This document shows, in pieces, positions 26,358-35,370 of a DNA stretch of 64,000 nt (the stretch's first letter is position 1; each line of letters begins with the position of its first letter). The stretch comes from Fluviicola sp. (GTDB lineage: Bacteria > Bacteroidota > Bacteroidia > Flavobacteriales_D > Crocinitomicaceae). Below the pieces are notes generated by a model, which was not told the DNA's origin, searched no databases, and worked only from the letters and a program-made list of their open reading frames with translations. The position numbers were made by a program, and so were the translations under genes. The stretch spans positions 62,001-126,000 of the forward strand of contig NZ_JAQSWB010000001.1 in assembly GCF_029266855.1 (NCBI RefSeq), written 5' to 3'.

Positions 26358-27411
26358 AAATTAAAATATTGCATGGGTTCAGTCCCACGTTATAACTTGT
26401 TTCAAAAATGCCATTCGGAGAAAATACATGTACCTGACCGGTAACTGTGTAATTCTTTGCATCCAGGCAGTAGATTTTGTTGGTGATATCGGAATATTGA
26501 ACGCCGTATAAGGTTTGAATTCCTGAAGTTGGAATGTATTCCGGATAGAGCATTGTTTCGGTATTCGGATCAAATAGTGCGATTTTATTATCTCCCGAAC
26601 TGAAATCGTGATAAGAGATCAGGAAGTTTGTGTTGAAACGGGAAATACTGCCAGCATCGAATGTGAAAGATTGGGCTAATGTATTTGTATTGGCATTTAT
26701 CCGGTGCATCCGGGAAGGAATCCCTGCATAATCACCTCTTGAGATGACGTATACATCACCATTTACATCCGTTTGAACCGACCCCGGATTTTTTCCAACT
26801 GTAATGCGGGTGATTTCCTGGTAATTTCCAAGGTCAATGACTGAAAGGGTGCTGTCCACATTCGGGAAGTTTAGTCCCCCGGAGTTTGCAACAAATAATT
26901 TTCCGTTGCTTACTGCAAGGCCCTCCGGATTTGCACCCACCTGGATTCTGTTGGTGATACTCAATGAAGCTGTATCCAAAACGTCAACGTATCCATCATA
27001 ACAAGTAATGTATGCTTTCGGGCCATAAAAAGTAATGTAGCGAGGTTGTTTTGGGGTTCCGTTAGCGATCATGGAAATCTGGCTGATACTATTTCCCGAG
27101 GAAGCATCCAGGATCTCAATGGTACTGGAAACATTCACGATAACATAGATCTTTCCGCCGTATCTCTTCATGTCGTTTCCGGTGTCACCCAATGAACGGT
27201 TCGTTTTCTGCTCAAAGAAATTCCCGGTGTAGGAATTATCCGAGAAATTGAACCAGCCCAGAGTAGCATTATTCTGCTGGAAAAGTCCTTCGTTCAAGAC
27301 CAGCATTCCATGTTGAAGAATCTGAGGAGCTTCGGGTTCCGGTGTTTTTTTCTTTTTGCAGGAAAAGGCCAGAAGAGCAATCAATAGTACGGGGAAAATT
27401 TTATAATGCAT
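26350..27411 (-). CDS. BtuG-like surface lipoprotein, YncE-type beta-propeller (DUF5074-like)
   Basis: 353 residues. The lipoprotein signal ALLAFSC (Cys18) is followed by KKKKTPEPEAP and then propeller-blade repeats (YGGKIYVIVNVSSTIEILDASSG, GPKAYITCYDGYVDVLDTASL, SNGKLFVANSGG, NGDVYVISRG). In Bacteroides, BtuG is a seven-bladed propeller lipoprotein that binds cobalamin tightly and passes it to BtuB. The adjacent BtuB-like receptor (11-base overlap) and the upstream cobalamin riboswitch make this a probable BtuG counterpart. Affinity and substrate are untested. Confidence 0.75.
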   Translation of the reverse strand: MHYKIFPVLLIALLAFSCKKKKTPEPEAPQILQHGMLVLNEGLFQQNNATLGWFNFSDNSYTGNFFEQKTNRSLGDTGNDMKRYGGKIYVIVNVSSTIEILDASSGNSISQISMIANGTPKQPRYITFYGPKAYITCYDGYVDVLDTASLSITNRIQVGANPEGLAVSNGKLFVANSGGLNFPNVDSTLSVIDLGNYQEITRITVGKNPGSVQTDVNGDVYVISRGDYAGIPSRMHRINANTNTLAQSFTFDAGSISRFNTNFLISYHDFSSGDNKIALFDPNTETMLYPEYIPTSGIQTLYGVQYSDITNKIYCLDAKNYTVTGQVHVFSPNGIFETSYNVGLNPCNILIYE

Positions 27412-29335
27412 ATTGAAGTCTGATATTAAAGTGAGTACCGGGCATTACAAAATAATTGATGTAACTGTATTGCCTGTTTGTAATATTATTGACGCTAAAA
27501 CGCAGAGTCAGTTCGCTTTTTTTCAATTGCTGGGTGTAAGAAGCACCTGCATCGAGTAATACATAGCCTTCCAGTAAATTAACAGGAATATTCTGATTCA
27601 TAGCATATCGTTCACCCAAATAAGATGTCAGGATGAAGAAACCGATCTTCTTCCAGGAATAATCCAGTTCAAGGCTCCCGGAATGAAGCGGTGAATAGCT
27701 TAAAAGATCTCCGTAGGTCTGGCTTTCGGGATCACTAATATCCCTGGTATATTGAAAGGTGTAGTTGATTCGGGCACCAAGTGTATGATTGGCAATTTTC
27801 TTTTGTATGAATTGCGTAAACTCAACTCCGATTGCATCTGATATCCCGATATTCTGAATACTCCAGATAAACAGGTTCTTTGTCGGAACAGCAAGTATTT
27901 TGTCATAGACATAGGAGTAAAAAGGCTGAATCATTGTTTGGGAAATTCCTTTTTTAAACGGAAGTGCCAATTCATAGCGAAGAGATGCAATGTGTGCTTT
28001 TTCAGTTCTGAGTTTTGTATTCCCGATCTGCCGGTAATACAGTTCACTGAAAGTTGGCTGTCGGCAGGTATATCTGTAAACGATCCCGATCTTATTTTTG
28101 CTTCCGAGGTCGAAGCTCCAGGAAACTGCGGGTAATAAATTCCATTGACTCTGATTTACGGTATCTCTTTTTTCAAAAACACCTTGTACTCCGAGCTGCA
28201 CCAAAATTTTCCCAAGTGCTTTCCATTCCATTCCCAGGATACTTTCTGAAGTGTTTCTGTGGCGATTGCCGACAAGTGATTTTCCTTTCAGTTCTTCGGA
28301 GATAAAGGAACTTCCGATCAGGATCTCCAGATCTTTTGTAATGCTATAAGCTGCCTGGGATTGAAAATCAACCTGGACGGAATAAAACCGCTGGTCGAGA
28401 TAACCAAGCGAATTGAGATAAGTTGAATCCAGGTATTGCAGGTTGTTTTTCTGATAATTTACAGAAGAAAAGATGTTCCATTTATTCTTTGAATACCGGT
28501 GATTCAATGAGCCATTGAGACCAAAGCCATTTAAATACTGAGCGGCATTACTGTTGTAAAAGATCACAGCACCCGCCAGCTCTTTTTTGTACTCGTTACC
28601 TGAGATCCGAAGCTGTATCCGGTGATCTGAATTCGGAGAAAACTGGATGGAGGCAGTACCGAAGTATTCCAGCAGACTGTTGTTTTTTCGCCGGTCCTGA
28701 ATCCGGGTATTCCCATTCAGGTAAGTGTATGGATAAGAGCCGCCGTACGATCTGATCTTTCCGGTTAAAGTTCCTGCCCATTTCCGGGATCTCTTCTGAA
28801 GCATCAGGTAGCCTTCGTATTGATCAAAGGATCCTGCCTGGGCACCAAGAATGAGGTTCCGCATGTTTGTTCCAACATAAGAATGAACGGATTCGACATT
28901 CACTACTGCTCCTGCAAGTTTTGCATGAACCGGGATCTGGGTGCGGGTAGGGGAAAGCGTTATCAATTCCAGTCTTTCAATGAAATCCACAGGGAAAGAA
29001 CTCAGATCAGCCTGGCCGCTTTGGGTGGTAGAAACTGATGAATAATCCTGGACCAAAGCCGTGTGACCGGCGCCTAAGCTACGAAAGCTGACTGTTTTTA
29101 ATCCGCCGACATCTCCGTAGTTTTTAATTTGAAGGCCGGGAAGTAAACTTAATATCTGGCCGAGGTCACTGGCCAGTTTGTTTTGAATTTTATCTTTCGA
29201 CAATTCGATCTGAATGCTGTTTTCCCGATCATTACCCGGAGAAATAACAACTTCTTCAATTGGTTTAACCTCTTGCCCAAAAACAGGACAAGAGGCTATA
29301 ATCAACAGGGTTGGTATGGTAAACCGAAGGATCAA
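27401..29335 (-). CDS. btuB: TonB-dependent receptor, BtuB-like (cobalamin uptake)
   Basis: 644 residues with signal peptide (residues 1-20) and a plug domain (IEEVVISPGNDRENS, DLGQILSLLPGLQIKNYGDVGGLKTVSFRSLG) ahead of a beta-barrel ending in an aromatic-rich last strand (HFNIRLQYAL). It imports a ligand across the outer membrane using TonB energy. The cobalamin riboswitch upstream and the BtuG-like gene downstream identify cobalamin as the likely ligand. It starts immediately after the DUF4465 stop codon, and its stop region overlaps the BtuG-like gene by 11 bases. No btuCDF transporter is in the window. Confidence 0.85.
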   Translation of the reverse strand: MILRFTIPTLLIIASCPVFGQEVKPIEEVVISPGNDRENSIQIELSKDKIQNKLASDLGQILSLLPGLQIKNYGDVGGLKTVSFRSLGAGHTALVQDYSSVSTTQSGQADLSSFPVDFIERLELITLSPTRTQIPVHAKLAGAVVNVESVHSYVGTNMRNLILGAQAGSFDQYEGYLMLQKRSRKWAGTLTGKIRSYGGSYPYTYLNGNTRIQDRRKNNSLLEYFGTASIQFSPNSDHRIQLRISGNEYKKELAGAVIFYNSNAAQYLNGFGLNGSLNHRYSKNKWNIFSSVNYQKNNLQYLDSTYLNSLGYLDQRFYSVQVDFQSQAAYSITKDLEILIGSSFISEELKGKSLVGNRHRNTSESILGMEWKALGKILVQLGVQGVFEKRDTVNQSQWNLLPAVSWSFDLGSKNKIGIVYRYTCRQPTFSELYYRQIGNTKLRTEKAHIASLRYELALPFKKGISQTMIQPFYSYVYDKILAVPTKNLFIWSIQNIGISDAIGVEFTQFIQKKIANHTLGARINYTFQYTRDISDPESQTYGDLLSYSPLHSGSLELDYSWKKIGFFILTSYLGERYAMNQNIPVNLLEGYVLLDAGASYTQQLKKSELTLRFSVNNITNRQYSYINYFVMPGTHFNIRLQYAL

Positions 29336-30292
29336 TTAGATTTTACTAATGCGCGTTCTTGCAATTCCTTCAGAAGTACTTGTTTCAATAATGTATGTTC
29401 CAGACTGAACCGTATTCAGGTTAATTTCCTGAAGTCCATCGGTTGTCTGAGTCAGGATCAATTCCCCCGACAAGGAGTATACATTGATTTGTCCTTTTGG
29501 AGATTTAACTGTGATTTTGTCTGTAGACGGATTTGGATATACTTCCTGGTTTACGCTGCTCAATTTGTTAAGCGAAGCTGTTCCGTAAGAGATGTTGTCC
29601 AAAGCAAAATAAGCCGGAGTATTTATTCCAAAAGAACCTTCATCCGTCGATTGTAACTCGAATTCTAAGAATTGAACTTCTCCAAGCGGAGTTAAGTCAA
29701 CAGTTTCCCAGGTGTTTACAATGTAATCCTGCAAACTGTCTGCAAAGCGGTAATCAGCCAAATAGAAAATGACCGTATCCGTTGTATTGTTTTGAGCATC
29801 TTTTCCAATGATCAATAAACGAAACCAATCTTCACCGTTTGTTCCATCCGGATTACCTTGAGCGTCATTAGGAGAACCAAATACTTTTCCGAAAGCATCT
29901 CCGTTTAACATGGAAAGTGCAGCATAAGTAGTATTCGTCACCTGGATACTTCCCAGCATTTTTTCAGTTCCGAAATCAATTCCGCCGCCGTAATTCACAG
30001 CATAGTTTTGACTCGAGTTTCCACCTGTACCTGTGTAAGCTGAAAAGTCATTGGTATAACCTGCAGTAGTTACATCGGTTGAACTGGAGTAGATAAATCC
30101 ACCGGACCAGTAATCATACTGGAAATCGTACGAATTTTCGAAATAAACTCCACCTGATGTAAAACCTAAAGTGGAATCGGAGCCGTCCCAATACGTGTTG
30201 GGAGCTAAAGTTAAGTCGTCAAAGGTAACGACAGTTTGGGCTTGTGTGAATTGGATGCAGAACACACTAACTGCGAGTAACATTTTTTTCAT
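29336..30292 (-). CDS. DUF4465-like T9SS type A protein, first gene of the cobalamin operon
   Basis: 318 residues from the ATG at 30292, which begins the signal peptide (MKKMLLAVSVFCIQFTQAQ); the frame could extend 12 codons upstream without a better signal. The body (VTFDDLTLAPNTYWDG, SGGVYFENSYDFQYDYWSGG, NYAVNYGG, WETVDLTPLGEVQFLEFELQST, AYFALDNISYG) fits DUF4465, and the C-terminus (VYPNPSTDKITVKSPKG, LNTVQSGTYIIETS) is a type A sorting domain. DUF4465 genes recur beside cobalamin riboswitches in this phylum, as I recall, so a cobalamin-related surface role is likely though unproven. Confidence 0.75.
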   Translation of the reverse strand: MKKMLLAVSVFCIQFTQAQTVVTFDDLTLAPNTYWDGSDSTLGFTSGGVYFENSYDFQYDYWSGGFIYSSSTDVTTAGYTNDFSAYTGTGGNSSQNYAVNYGGGIDFGTEKMLGSIQVTNTTYAALSMLNGDAFGKVFGSPNDAQGNPDGTNGEDWFRLLIIGKDAQNNTTDTVIFYLADYRFADSLQDYIVNTWETVDLTPLGEVQFLEFELQSTDEGSFGINTPAYFALDNISYGTASLNKLSSVNQEVYPNPSTDKITVKSPKGQINVYSLSGELILTQTTDGLQEINLNTVQSGTYIIETSTSEGIARTRISKI

Positions 30293-30414
30293 TGCCTTAA
30301 AGCATTTAAAATGAATAAATAAAAGCAAATGAAAAAATCAGAGATAAGAACAAACTGAGAGAAAAGCTCCCTCATTTCGAACCCGACTTTAATCTGAAGT
30401 CTTCATTCAATTAT

Positions 30415-30585
30415 GTTCAAGGCAGGTATTCTGACTTCTCCCCGGTGACTTCTCCTTCCCATTCCGCCGCAGCGGATCAGTGGATTTATGAAGACCGTTT
30501 GATAAGAGTTACAGCTGCAGATACAGTCTCGGATTCACACCGAATTCCCTATTATCGTTTTGTAATTTTTTACAATCGAACCTAA
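30415..30585 (-). ncRNA. Cobalamin (adenosylcobalamin-type) riboswitch
   Basis: On the minus strand it shows, in order, GGTGTGAATCCG (30530-30541), GCAGCTGTAA (30509-30518), a CCACTG box (within 30474-30485), GGGAAGG (30454-30460) and the terminal AGTCAGAATACCTGCC (30421-30436), all conserved pieces of the cobalamin riboswitch. It lies about 120 bases before the DUF4465 gene and should lower expression of the four-gene operon when cobalamin is plentiful. End positions are approximate. Confidence 0.95.
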
Positions 30586-30592
30586 AACGCTG

Positions 30593-30600
30593 CAAAGGTA
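30593..30600 (-). promoter_or_regulatory. -7 element (TACCTTTG) for the riboswitch transcript
   Basis: Exact TAnnTTTG on the minus strand, just before the 5' side of the riboswitch. No convincing -33 TTG is seen. Confidence 0.55.
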
Positions 30601-30780
30601 TGCTTTTTTGTTAATTACGAATTACGAATTGAAAAGTGGTGGTTAAATAGATCTACTCTTCAGCTAAAATTTACAGACTAGCTTCAGTTATTGACCTCGT
30701 TCCTGAACGGATAATTTCAAAAAAAACCTTCTTCACATTCACCTTTTGATAAGTTTCAATCCGTGATTCGAAAAAAAGAT

Positions 30781-30788
30781 TATTTTTG
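30781..30788 (+). promoter_or_regulatory. -7 element (TATTTTTG) for the TPR protein-ribH genes
   Basis: Exact consensus, 22 bases before the ATG at 30811. Confidence 0.5.
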
Positions 30789-30810
30789 CAACGCTTAAAT
30801 AAATATTCAA

Positions 30811-31443
30811 ATGGCAGGAACTACCAGTTTTAACGATATTAAACGTCAATTCAAAGAGAATAAGAAACTTCGTTTGATCACCGCTGTGGTGATCGGACTG
30901 ATTGTAGGGATTCTCGGATACATTCTTTACAAACAATTCGTTTACGCTCCGAATAACCAGAAAGCAAATGAAGGTTATTACCGTGGGTTGAACCTGGCAG
31001 CGAAAGATTCTGTAGACGCAGCAATCGCTGAATTGGAGCCATTCGTTAAGAAGAACGACGGATACCAGGGTGGAGAAGTTGCTGAATTAACTTTGGCTCG
31101 CCAATACATGGCTAAAGGAGATTTCAAGAAAGCATTGAAATTGTTGGAAGGTGTTTCTTTAGATGATACTTACGGACCTGCAATGGCTCTTGGTTTACAA
31201 GGTGACTGCTACAGTGAAATGGGTAAATTCAAAGATGCCTTAGACATGTATGTTGATGCAGCTGATGCAAATGAAAATGAGTGGACAACACCAACTTATT
31301 TGTTCAAAGCCGGTCAGGTAGCTGAAGAGATCAAAGATTACGAGAAAGCGAAAGAACTTTACGAAAGAATTAACAAGGATTACTATATGTTCGGTCAACA
31401 AAAAACGATTGACAAATACATTGCAAGAGTATCCAATAAATAA
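30811..31443 (+). CDS. Membrane-anchored tetratricopeptide-repeat protein
   Basis: 210 residues. A short basic cytoplasmic tail and one transmembrane helix (LITAVVIGLIVGILGYILY, residues 22-40) precede TPR-like repeats (GEVAELTLARQYMAKGDFKKALKLLEG, GDCYSEMGKFKDALDMYVDAADAN). The architecture recalls YfgM-type proteins, which sit at the inner membrane with chaperones and the Sec machinery. It lies nine bases before ribH. The exact function here is unproven. Confidence 0.8.
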   Translation: MAGTTSFNDIKRQFKENKKLRLITAVVIGLIVGILGYILYKQFVYAPNNQKANEGYYRGLNLAAKDSVDAAIAELEPFVKKNDGYQGGEVAELTLARQYMAKGDFKKALKLLEGVSLDDTYGPAMALGLQGDCYSEMGKFKDALDMYVDAADANENEWTTPTYLFKAGQVAEEIKDYEKAKELYERINKDYYMFGQQKTIDKYIARVSNK

Positions 31444-31451
31444 TTAGAAAC

Positions 31452-31943
31452 GTGGCTACAAGTTTAAAAAACTTATCAGCGTTCGATAAAGATACAATTC
31501 CAAACGGTGCCGATTTTTCAATCGGCATTGTTGTTTCTGAATGGAACGGTCATATCACTTCCAAGTTATTGGAAGGAGCAATGGAAACTTTGCTTGACGC
31601 TGGAGTGAAGGAATCAAACATTTACATCAAACAAGTTCCCGGAGCATTTGAACTTCCTCTTGGTGCCCAATGGTTGGCACAGGATGAAAAGATTGACGGA
31701 GTAATTGCTATAGGAGTTGTGATCCAGGGAGAAACAAGGCATTTTGACTTTGTTTGTTCGGGAACAACCCAGGGAATAGTGGATGTAACTTTAAAGTACA
31801 ACAAACCGATCGGTTTTTGTTTACTAACCGATAATACGGAACAACAATCAATTGACCGGGCCGGCGGAAAACACGGGAATAAAGGTGTGGAAGCTGCTGT
31901 AACGGTATTGAGAATGATCGAATTAAAAAAGACATTAGACTAA
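31452..31943 (+). CDS. ribH: 6,7-dimethyl-8-ribityllumazine synthase
   Basis: 163 residues starting with GTG. RibH condenses 5-amino-6-ribitylaminouracil with dihydroxybutanone phosphate, the penultimate step to riboflavin. The motifs VSEWNGHITSKLLEGA, VPGAFELP, GVVIQGETRHFDFVC (with the catalytic His) and NKPIGFCLLT are all present, and length is normal. No other rib gene or FMN riboswitch is near, so it is not in a rib operon. Confidence 0.95.
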   Translation: MATSLKNLSAFDKDTIPNGADFSIGIVVSEWNGHITSKLLEGAMETLLDAGVKESNIYIKQVPGAFELPLGAQWLAQDEKIDGVIAIGVVIQGETRHFDFVCSGTTQGIVDVTLKYNKPIGFCLLTDNTEQQSIDRAGGKHGNKGVEAAVTVLRMIELKKTLD

Positions 31944-31980
31944 AGATAAAAGACTGAAGACCTTAATCTGTCTTTTATCT
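31944..31980. repeat. 11-bp inverted repeat behind ribH
   Basis: agataaaagac (31944-31954) and its exact complement gtcttttatct (31970-31980), followed by a further ttgtctttcgtcttta tract. This could end the ribH transcript without a GC stem, or be a dispersed agac-type repeat. Confidence 0.5.
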
Positions 31981-32009
31981 CTTGTCTTTCGTCTTTAATC
32001 TATAAAAAG

Positions 32010-33395
32010 ATGACATTAATCAAATCTATTTCAGGAATCAGAGGGACCATTGGCGGTTCTCCCGGAGATAATTTAACTCCAATTGATGCTGTTCAGTTTG
32101 CTGCGGCTTACGGTACCTGGTTAAAATCAGTTTCGGAAACAGCTAAATTGAAAGTAGTGGTTGGAAGAGATGCCCGGCTTTCAGGAGAAATGATAGCAAC
32201 GCTCGTTATTCAAACACTGGTTGGTTTGGGAATCGAAGTGATCGATCTGGGCTTGTCTACAACACCAACTGTTGAAATGGCAGTTCCTTATCACAAGGCA
32301 AGCGGCGGAATTATTTTAACTGCTTCCCACAATCCCAAACAATGGAATGCCTTAAAACTGTTGAACAGCAAAGGAGAGTTTATTTCAGGAGCTGAAGGAG
32401 AGTTGTTGTTGAAAATTGCTACGGATGGAAGCTTTGTATTCGCTGAGGTAGACGAGCTGGGAAAAGTAATCACCGATACAGAAGCCATCGAACGACATAT
32501 CCAGGCCATCTGTGAATTACCGGATGTAGATATTCCTGCAATTAAAATTGCCAATTTCAAAGTCGTGGTGGATGCAGTGAATTCCACAGGAGGAATTTCA
32601 GTTCCGCAATTACTTCGCAGGCTAGGTGTGACAGATGTTGTAGAAATGTATTGTGATCCGACCGGTCATTTTCCGCATAATCCCGAACCATTGAAAGAAC
32701 ATTTGACAGAATTGTCTTCAAGAGTAGTTTCGGAAAAAGCTCACCTGGGAATTACAGTTGACCCGGACGTGGATCGACTTGCTTTGGTAAATGAAGACGG
32801 ATCGATGTTCGGAGAGGAATATACATTGGTTGCTGTTTCGGAATACATTCTCTCCTTAAGAAAAGGAGCAACTGTTTCCAATTTGAGTTCTACAAGAGCG
32901 TTAAGAGACATTACGGAAGAAGTTGGATGTACTTACCATGCTTCTGCAGTAGGAGAAGTCAATGTAGTGGTGAAAATGAAAGAAACCAATGCAGTGATCG
33001 GCGGAGAAGGAAACGGTGGAATTATCTATCCTGAATTACACTACGGAAGAGACTCGTTGGTCGGAATAGCTTTATTCTTGTCGCATTTGGCACATAAAAA
33101 CATGAGTATGACAGCTCTTAGAACGTCTTACCCGAATTACGAAATGGCCAAGAAGAAAATTGATCTAACTCCCGGAATTGATGTAGATGCTATTCTTATT
33201 CAAATGGCTGAAAAGTACAAAGGAGAAGAAGTTGACACCGTTGACGGAGTGAAAATCTATATCGGAAAAGAGTGGGTTCACCTTCGCAAAAGTAATACGG
33301 AACCGATTATTCGTGTGTATACGGAAAGTAAAGATGCACAAGCAGCTTCAGATTTGGCAGATCGGATTATTGGAGAAATCAAAGAACTTATCTGA
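32010..33395 (+). CDS. glmM: Phosphoglucosamine mutase
   Basis: 461 residues, alpha-D-phosphohexomutase fold. Catalytic phosphoserine loop TASHNP (Ser106), metal loop DPDVDR (about 248), sugar loop GEGNGG (about 334) and phosphate-binding loop RKSNTEPIIRVY near the end. The opening SISGIRGTIGGSPGDNLTP is typical of the Bacteroidota GlmM group, which makes glucosamine-1-phosphate for UDP-GlcNAc and peptidoglycan. A second family member is at 58096. GlmM rather than phosphoglucomutase is my assignment from the opening motif. Confidence 0.85.
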   Translation: MTLIKSISGIRGTIGGSPGDNLTPIDAVQFAAAYGTWLKSVSETAKLKVVVGRDARLSGEMIATLVIQTLVGLGIEVIDLGLSTTPTVEMAVPYHKASGGIILTASHNPKQWNALKLLNSKGEFISGAEGELLLKIATDGSFVFAEVDELGKVITDTEAIERHIQAICELPDVDIPAIKIANFKVVVDAVNSTGGISVPQLLRRLGVTDVVEMYCDPTGHFPHNPEPLKEHLTELSSRVVSEKAHLGITVDPDVDRLALVNEDGSMFGEEYTLVAVSEYILSLRKGATVSNLSSTRALRDITEEVGCTYHASAVGEVNVVVKMKETNAVIGGEGNGGIIYPELHYGRDSLVGIALFLSHLAHKNMSMTALRTSYPNYEMAKKKIDLTPGIDVDAILIQMAEKYKGEEVDTVDGVKIYIGKEWVHLRKSNTEPIIRVYTESKDAQAASDLADRIIGEIKELI

Positions 33396-33440
33396 TATTT
33401 TCACCGCTAAGAGTGAACGCTTACGCCGAAGCTACAGCGA

Positions 33441-33500
33441 AGGAGCAAAGAACGCAAAGGATCTAACTTTGCAACCTCTGCTTCTTTGCGGTTAAAAATA
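33441..33500. repeat. Degenerate gcaaag-type inverted repeat behind glmM
   Basis: gcaaagaacgcaaag on the left faces ctttgcaacctctgcttctttgc on the right, as in the caaag-rich dispersed hairpins common between genes of this phylum. A weak aaaggt/accttt stem plus T-run follows at 33521-33552 and may end glmM transcription. Confidence 0.4.
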
Positions 33501-33616
33501 ATTTACTGATTGATAATCAGAAAGGTGTGTTCGTTTTGAGCGTACCTTTTTTCTTTTTGTTAAAATTTATTTGAACGAAAATTCTTTTCGGAAGTACTAA
33601 CAGGAAATTGATTCCT

Positions 33617-35293
33617 ATGAAAAAAATAGTTGTTCTCCTATTGGCAGTTCTCCCAAATTTCCTTTCACTCGCTGCCAATGACAAAGAGATTATTAAATCT
33701 TCCATCAGTGAAGTAACCGTTTATACGAATGGTGCACAAATTTATCGCAAAGCAAATTTCAACGTAAAACCCGGAATTACGGAATTGATCATTGAAGGTG
33801 TTAGTCCGAATATAGATCCGAAAAGTTTGCAGGTGAAAGCTTTCGGAAACGTTGTCCTGATCGACTCCAAATACCAGGTTTATTATCCCGAACCTGAAAA
33901 ACCCAAATTGGAAGGGCTTCCTTTAAAGATCAGAAGGGACATCAATCTACTGCAGGATTCGATCAACGGGATTTTGTTTGACATCAAAGAGATCCAGGAT
34001 GAGATCGACGTATTGAATACTTCCAAAACGATCTTGTCTAATAACGGAGCTATCCGCGGTCAGGGAAAGGTGAACGATTCGATTCAACTGTTGAAACAAG
34101 CAATGGACTATTACCAGTTGAAAATGAACGAGATAAACAAGAAGTTGCAGGTATTGAATAAACGCTTGAAATCCAAAAACGGTGCGTTACAGGAAATGAA
34201 TACGCGCATGAGCGATCTTCAGAATTACCAGTCGTCCAATACGCCAAAAGTTCCTACAGGCCCAATACACCGCATTGTTGTGACGCTTCAATCGAAAGAA
34301 GTAGTTGCAGGGAAATTGAATGTTTCTTATTTGGCTTCCGGGGCTTCCTGGATCCCGTCATACGATATCCGAAGTGAAATTACTTCTGGAAAAGTAAACC
34401 TGGCATATAAGGCGAGTATTCAGCAAAATACAGGAGAATCCTGGAATGATGTGCAATTGACCTTATCAACGAATGATCCGTACCAAAACAAAATCAAACC
34501 GGATTTGCACCCATGGTATGTCGATTACTATAATTTTCAAGCTGTAAACGGAAGATTGAACAGTTATAGCCTCTCAAATGCTCCATCTGTTGCGTATGAA
34601 AAAAAGTCAGAGGCAAAGGATTCTGAAGATTCATCAATAGAAGAAGGCGAAACAGCTGCGAACTTTACAACAGTAATCAACCGTGTTTTATCTGCAGAAT
34701 ACAAAATTGATTTGCCTTATACGATTGAAAGTGATGATGAAAGCCATTTGGTTTTGGTAAGGAATCTGGATCTGACTGCCAATTATCGCTATTATACCGT
34801 TCCAAAGATCGATCCGGGAGTTTTCTTAGTGGCAGAAGTGCTTAAACTGGAAGATTTGCAACTGGTTCCAGCAAGTGCAAATATCTTCTTCGACGGAACG
34901 TACATTGGTGAAACATACATTGATCCGACTACAATGAACGATACTTTGAAATTAAGCCTTGGCAAGGATCCGAATATTATTGCGAAGCGAATTCTCCTGA
35001 AAAAAGAGTATAAGGAAAAAGTTGTTGGGAACGATATCGAACGCACGTATGCCTACGAAATTTCCGTGAAGAACCTCAAAGCAACCACCATTGATTTGGT
35101 TATTGAGGACCAGATCCCTGTAACCAGTAACGGAGAAATCGTTATAGAAACGATCAGCACGGATAAAGCAAATTATGATAAAACGACGGGTAAGTTAACC
35201 TGGACGGTCAATTTGAAAACCAAAGCCACGGATAAATTTACCTATTCGTTTAAGATTAAATATCCGAAAGATCGAAATGTCATCCTTCAATAA
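33617..35293 (+). CDS. DUF4139/MuiA-like secreted protein
   Basis: 558 residues from the ATG at 33617, giving the signal peptide MKKIVVLLLAVLPNFLSLA; the three-codon longer start at 33608 is less likely. An N-terminal DUF4140-like domain (ISEVTVYTNGAQIYRKA, GITELIIEGVSPNIDPKSLQV), a coiled coil (about residues 95-205) and a C-terminal DUF4139 beta domain (YLASGASWIPSYDIR, QNTGESWNDVQLTLST) match the mucoidy-inhibitor MuiA family. Function is unclear. A terminator follows. Confidence 0.85.
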   Translation: MKKIVVLLLAVLPNFLSLAANDKEIIKSSISEVTVYTNGAQIYRKANFNVKPGITELIIEGVSPNIDPKSLQVKAFGNVVLIDSKYQVYYPEPEKPKLEGLPLKIRRDINLLQDSINGILFDIKEIQDEIDVLNTSKTILSNNGAIRGQGKVNDSIQLLKQAMDYYQLKMNEINKKLQVLNKRLKSKNGALQEMNTRMSDLQNYQSSNTPKVPTGPIHRIVVTLQSKEVVAGKLNVSYLASGASWIPSYDIRSEITSGKVNLAYKASIQQNTGESWNDVQLTLSTNDPYQNKIKPDLHPWYVDYYNFQAVNGRLNSYSLSNAPSVAYEKKSEAKDSEDSSIEEGETAANFTTVINRVLSAEYKIDLPYTIESDDESHLVLVRNLDLTANYRYYTVPKIDPGVFLVAEVLKLEDLQLVPASANIFFDGTYIGETYIDPTTMNDTLKLSLGKDPNIIAKRILLKKEYKEKVVGNDIERTYAYEISVKNLKATTIDLVIEDQIPVTSNGEIVIETISTDKANYDKTTGKLTWTVNLKTKATDKFTYSFKIKYPKDRNVILQ

Positions 35294-35310
35294 TTGTTTT
35301 GTAGAATGTG

Positions 35311-35343
35311 ATCCCTCAGTTTGCCGGCTGGGGGATTTTTTAT
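35311..35343. terminator. Terminator between MuiA-like and DUF983 genes
   Basis: Stem atccctcag/ctgggggat with one G-U pair and a following T-tract, ending the plus-strand MuiA-like gene. The DUF983 gene ends a short way on, on the other strand. Confidence 0.75.
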
Positions 35344-35370
35344 TTCAAAAGGAATCACTTTTTGAACCCT

